Shown piece by piece: positions 14,940-15,705 of a stretch of DNA of 15,705 nt (position 1 is the stretch's first letter; every line of letters starts with the position of its first letter). The notes below the pieces were generated by a model, which was not told the origin of the DNA, did no database searches, and saw only the letters and a program-made list of their open reading frames with translations. The DNA is from PWHG01 sp964406935. Its GTDB lineage: Bacteria > Patescibacteriota > Patescibacteriia > Patescibacteriales > UBA12465. A program made the position numbers and the translations under genes. Location of the stretch: NCBI GenBank assembly GCA_964406935.1, contig CAYOTM010000017.1, forward strand, positions 1-15,705, in the 5' to 3' direction.

Positions 14940-14959
14940 TATAAAATCGTGTTCGGCTC
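14919..14959 (-). repeat. 41-bp repeat R1, copy 1: terminator over the uvrA 3' end
   Basis: Identical over 41 bp to 15151-15191. It contains an 8-bp stem, AGCCGAAC (14928-14935) with GTTCGGCT (14951-14958), plus an inner GAT/ATC pairing. The flank AAAGAAAAAA gives TTTTTTCTTT on the minus strand, so it works as a minus-strand terminator. It encodes the last residues and the TGA stop of uvrA and acts as a second stop behind the terminator at 14971-15002. Confidence 0.85.
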
Positions 14960-14970
14960 AACTTGGGAAT

Positions 14971-15002
14971 AAAAAAAGGGGTTGGAAAATTTTTCCAACC
15001 CC
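14971..15002 (-). terminator. Terminator of small-RNA unit C (R2 hairpin, copy 1)
   Basis: GGGGTTGGAA (14978-14987) pairs with TTCCAACCCC (14993-15002). On the minus strand it is followed by seven T (14977-14971). On the plus strand no T run follows, so the direction is minus. Confidence 0.85.
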
Positions 15003-15104
15003 AGAGACCTCGAGAGACAAGTAATGAAAACCAAAATCATGTTAACCAAAACAAAATTGACAAAATTATCTACTCAAGATCTATATGAAAAAAGGAACAA
15101 AGAT
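14971..15104 (-). ncRNA. Predicted small RNA, unit C
   Basis: A predicted minus-strand transcript of about 134 nt. It begins at an A (15104), 7 nt past a TATAAT, and ends at the R2 terminator. A long-range stem joins 15073-15081 to 15006-15014: GATCTTGAG with CTCGAGGTC, with two U-G pairs that would be A-C mismatches if the plus strand were the RNA. The enclosed loop of about 58 nt is U-rich with two TTTTGGTT motifs. No frame with a ribosome site is evident. It is paralogous to unit A (15451-15588). No known RNA family is recognised by eye. Confidence 0.65.
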
Positions 15105-15110
15105 AAAATT

Positions 15111-15138
15111 ATTATAAAGTATTTAAATAATTTGTCAA
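15111..15138 (-). promoter_or_regulatory. Consensus promoter of unit C
   Basis: On the minus strand: TTGACA (15138-15133), a 16-bp spacer, TATAAT (15116-15111). Both hexamers are perfect. Confidence 0.85.
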
Positions 15139-15150
15139 GCTAATCAATAA

Positions 15151-15191
15151 AAAGAAAAAAGCCGAACTTGATATAAAATCGTGTTCGGCTC
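15151..15191 (-). repeat. 41-bp repeat R1, copy 2: terminator of unit B
   Basis: An exact copy of 14919-14959, offset by 232 bp. The stem is AGCCGAAC (15160-15167) with GTTCGGCT (15183-15190), followed on the minus strand by TTTTTTCTTT. It ends 12 nt before the -35 box of unit C. Confidence 0.9.
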
Positions 15192-15218
15192 GTAGAAGGA
15201 AGATAGAAAGAGAAGAAA

Positions 15219-15242
15219 GGGCGGGTCGGGTGGTTTTTGGGG
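15219..15242 (+). other. G-run cluster with G-quadruplex potential
   Basis: Four runs of G (15219-15221, 15223-15225, 15228-15230, 15239-15242) with loops of 1, 2 and 8 nt on the plus strand. They are strikingly GC-rich for this genome. The complementary C-runs lie in the loop of small RNA B. Quadruplex folding is an inference. Confidence 0.45.
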
Positions 15243-15321
15243 ATGTTAATAATATTTGTTGGTATGACCGGTTAGAGCCACTTTCTTCTCAATTCTTTTT
15301 TTGAAATAACTGATTATTTAT

Positions 15322-15349
15322 ATTATAAATTATTTTAAAAATATGTCAA
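15322..15349 (-). promoter_or_regulatory. Consensus promoter of unit B
   Basis: On the minus strand: TTGACA (15349-15344), a 16-bp spacer, TATAAT (15327-15322). The hexamers and spacer length match units A and C, but the spacer sequence differs. Confidence 0.85.
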
Positions 15350-15450
15350 GATGGTAAAATACTAGGAAAATAAAGGGTTTTTTCTCTAATATTTTTAATT
15401 ATTAACAATAACTGATAAAAAATAAATATCTTTTTTTAAAGCTTGGGGAT
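15350..15450. other. A/T-rich spacer between units A and B
   Basis: No gene, promoter or hairpin of note beyond short A/T runs. It separates the terminator of unit A from the promoter of unit B and has no counterpart between units B and C, which are packed within 12 nt. Confidence 0.5.
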
Positions 15451-15482
15451 AAAAAAAGGGGCTTAGAATTATTCCAAGCCCC
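15451..15482 (-). terminator. Terminator of small-RNA unit A (R2 hairpin, copy 2)
   Basis: GGGGCTT (15458-15464) pairs with AAGCCCC (15476-15482). The stem continues past 15465/15475, which is U-G in minus-strand RNA but A-C in plus-strand RNA. Seven T follow on the minus strand. Confidence 0.85.
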
Positions 15483-15588
15483 CTGAATCTTGAGGGAGTT
15501 CCGATTAAAAAAACCAAAAAATGAAAAAGCAGATGCTTGACCAAAGAAAAGTTTCCCTCAAGAAGATGAAAATTAAAAAAGAGCAATT
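15451..15588 (-). ncRNA. Predicted small RNA, unit A
   Basis: A predicted minus-strand transcript of about 138 nt, from an A at 15588 to the R2 copy 2 terminator. A perfect 10-bp long-range stem, TCTTGAGGGA (15563-15554) with TCCCTCAAGA (15497-15488), occupies the same place as the stem in unit C but with different bases, so pairing is kept while sequence drifts. The loop holds TTTGGTCAAGCAT, a small AAGC/GCTT hairpin and TTTTTTGGTTTT, echoing unit C. No convincing coding frame: the one open frame runs through the terminator from a TTG codon. Confidence 0.65.
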
Positions 15589-15594
15589 GAATTT

Positions 15595-15622
15595 ATTATA
15601 AAGTATTTAAATAGTTTGTCAA
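15595..15622 (-). promoter_or_regulatory. Consensus promoter of unit A
   Basis: On the minus strand: TTGACA (15622-15617), a 16-bp spacer, TATAAT (15600-15595). The whole promoter differs from that of unit C at one spacer position only. Confidence 0.85.
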
Positions 15623-15634
15623 GTAAATAATACA

Positions 15635-15672
15635 AAAGAAAAAAGCCGAGAATGTTAAAATATTGTTATGAT
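15635..15672 (-). repeat. R1 repeat, copy 3, decayed
   Basis: Positions 15635-15649 match R1 exactly (AAAGAAAAAAGCCGA). The rest aligns loosely, with TAAAAT-x2-TGTT conserved, but GTTCGGCT has become GTTATGAT, so the stem cannot close. It sits 12 nt from the promoter of unit A, the same spacing as R1 copy 2 to unit C. It implies a further unit to the right of the window. Confidence 0.55.
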
Positions 15673-15705
15673 TATAACCAGCGCAACAAAATTGGAAAAA
15701 TTAAA

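Larger units (their letters stand above)
15151..15315 (-). ncRNA. Predicted small RNA, unit B (C-rich)
   Basis: A predicted minus-strand transcript of about 165 nt, beginning at an A (15315) and ending at R1 copy 2. A perfect 10-bp stem joins GAGAAGAAAG (15290-15281) to CTTTCTTCTC (15219-15210). It extends by GGC/GCC past a bulged U and by GGTC/GACC further in. The loop carries the C-runs CCCC, CCACCCGACCCGCCC. A pyrimidine-rich single-stranded stretch (15209-15193) separates this stem from the terminator. It differs from units A and C. The sequence does not show the conserved cores of tRNA, tmRNA, SRP RNA or RNase P RNA; a 6S-like role cannot be excluded by eye. Confidence 0.6.
15451..15650 (-). 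repeat. Second arm of a diverged tandem duplication of about 480 bp
   Basis: This arm (terminator, small RNA A, promoter, start of an R1 element) matches 14971-15165 in order: R2 hairpins 480 bp apart, closing stems, loop motifs, promoters 484 bp apart, then AAAGAAAAAAGCCGA. The promoters are nearly identical and the RNA interiors are diverged. Confidence 0.7.

Noticed and set aside
14937..14972. UGA read as an amino acid (as in Gracilibacteria) extending uvrA by 12 residues to the TAA at 14970-14972
   Set aside because: No other gene has an in-frame TGA, the UvrA fold is complete before it, and the extra residues come only from the repeat.
14928..15002. Terminators of uvrA on the plus strand
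   Set aside because: Both hairpins are preceded by A runs and not followed by T runs on the plus strand, so they work in the minus direction.
15261..15290. tRNA-like GGTTAGAGC (D-arm) on the plus strand
   Set aside because: There is no matching 5' D-stem, no anticodon stem and no GGTTCRA T-loop within tRNA distance.
15395..15586. Open reading frame of 63 codons on the minus strand
   Set aside because: It starts at a TTG without a ribosome site, runs through small RNA A and across its terminator hairpin, and gives a Phe/Leu-rich product with no recognisable motif.
14919..15672. CRISPR array
   Set aside because: Only three copies of a 41-bp element, with spacings of 232 and about 484 bp and one copy decayed; the repeats are terminators, not CRISPR repeats, and no cas genes are present.
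14919..15705. Insertion sequence or MITE
   Set aside because: No terminal inverted repeats enclosing the region, no target-site duplication and no transposase fragment; the repeated parts are promoters and terminators in the same direction.

Overview
This AT-rich window is chromosomal and looks like a member of the Candidate Phyla Radiation (Patescibacteria, Parcubacteria-like). That placement is an inference. It rests on the compact layout, short AT-rich intergenic regions, starts almost entirely without Shine-Dalgarno sequences, slimmed-down versions of conserved enzymes, and several small membrane families common in that group (DUF5671-, DUF5652- and DUF3796-like proteins, a bacterial PH-domain protein, a C39-like peptidase). 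The standard genetic code fits: stops are almost all TAA, with one TAG and one TGA.

Layout. 30-254 is a tiny CxxCxGxG zinc-binding protein with the only strong Shine-Dalgarno seen. 393-1591 holds two membrane proteins. 1694-2995 is UDP-glucose 6-dehydrogenase (ugd), convergent with a membrane-anchored C39-like peptidase (3104-4000, minus). A divergent promoter region (4000-4095) separates that peptidase from a four-gene run, 4095-6500: D-2-hydroxyacid dehydrogenase, DUF5652 protein, a 52-residue membrane protein and a secreted L,D-transpeptidase. A bidirectional terminator separates this run from a minus-strand pair: an MFS-like transporter (6590-7837) and a PH-domain membrane protein (7901-8584). 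Divergent from the pair is a short-form alpha-glucan phosphorylase (8683-10365). uvrB and uvrA (10551-14939) form a two-gene operon for nucleotide excision repair. Both are shorter than usual: UvrB lacks the C-terminal UVR domain and UvrA lacks the insertion domain inside its second zinc module.

The most interesting part is 14919-15705, which has no convincing protein gene. On the minus strand it reads as three tandem small-RNA units. Each has a near-consensus promoter (TTGACA, 16-bp spacer, TATAAT), a predicted start at an A, an internal long-range stem and a hairpin plus U-tract terminator. Units C and A are diverged paralogues about 480 bp apart. Unit B, between them, is C-rich and different. 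A 41-bp terminator repeat occurs twice exactly and once decayed; the first copy lies over the 3' end of uvrA and supplies its stop codon. I cannot match these RNAs to a known family by eye, and they are the best candidate here for something undescribed.

Regulation. The protein genes with recognisable promoters mostly carry extended -10 elements (TGnTATAAT-like) without a good -35, and at least one promoter is placed for a leaderless mRNA. The small-RNA units use full -35/-10 promoters instead. Metabolically the window suggests glucan breakdown, possible D-lactate-forming fermentation, UDP-glucuronate supply for surface polysaccharide, and peptidoglycan cross-linking.
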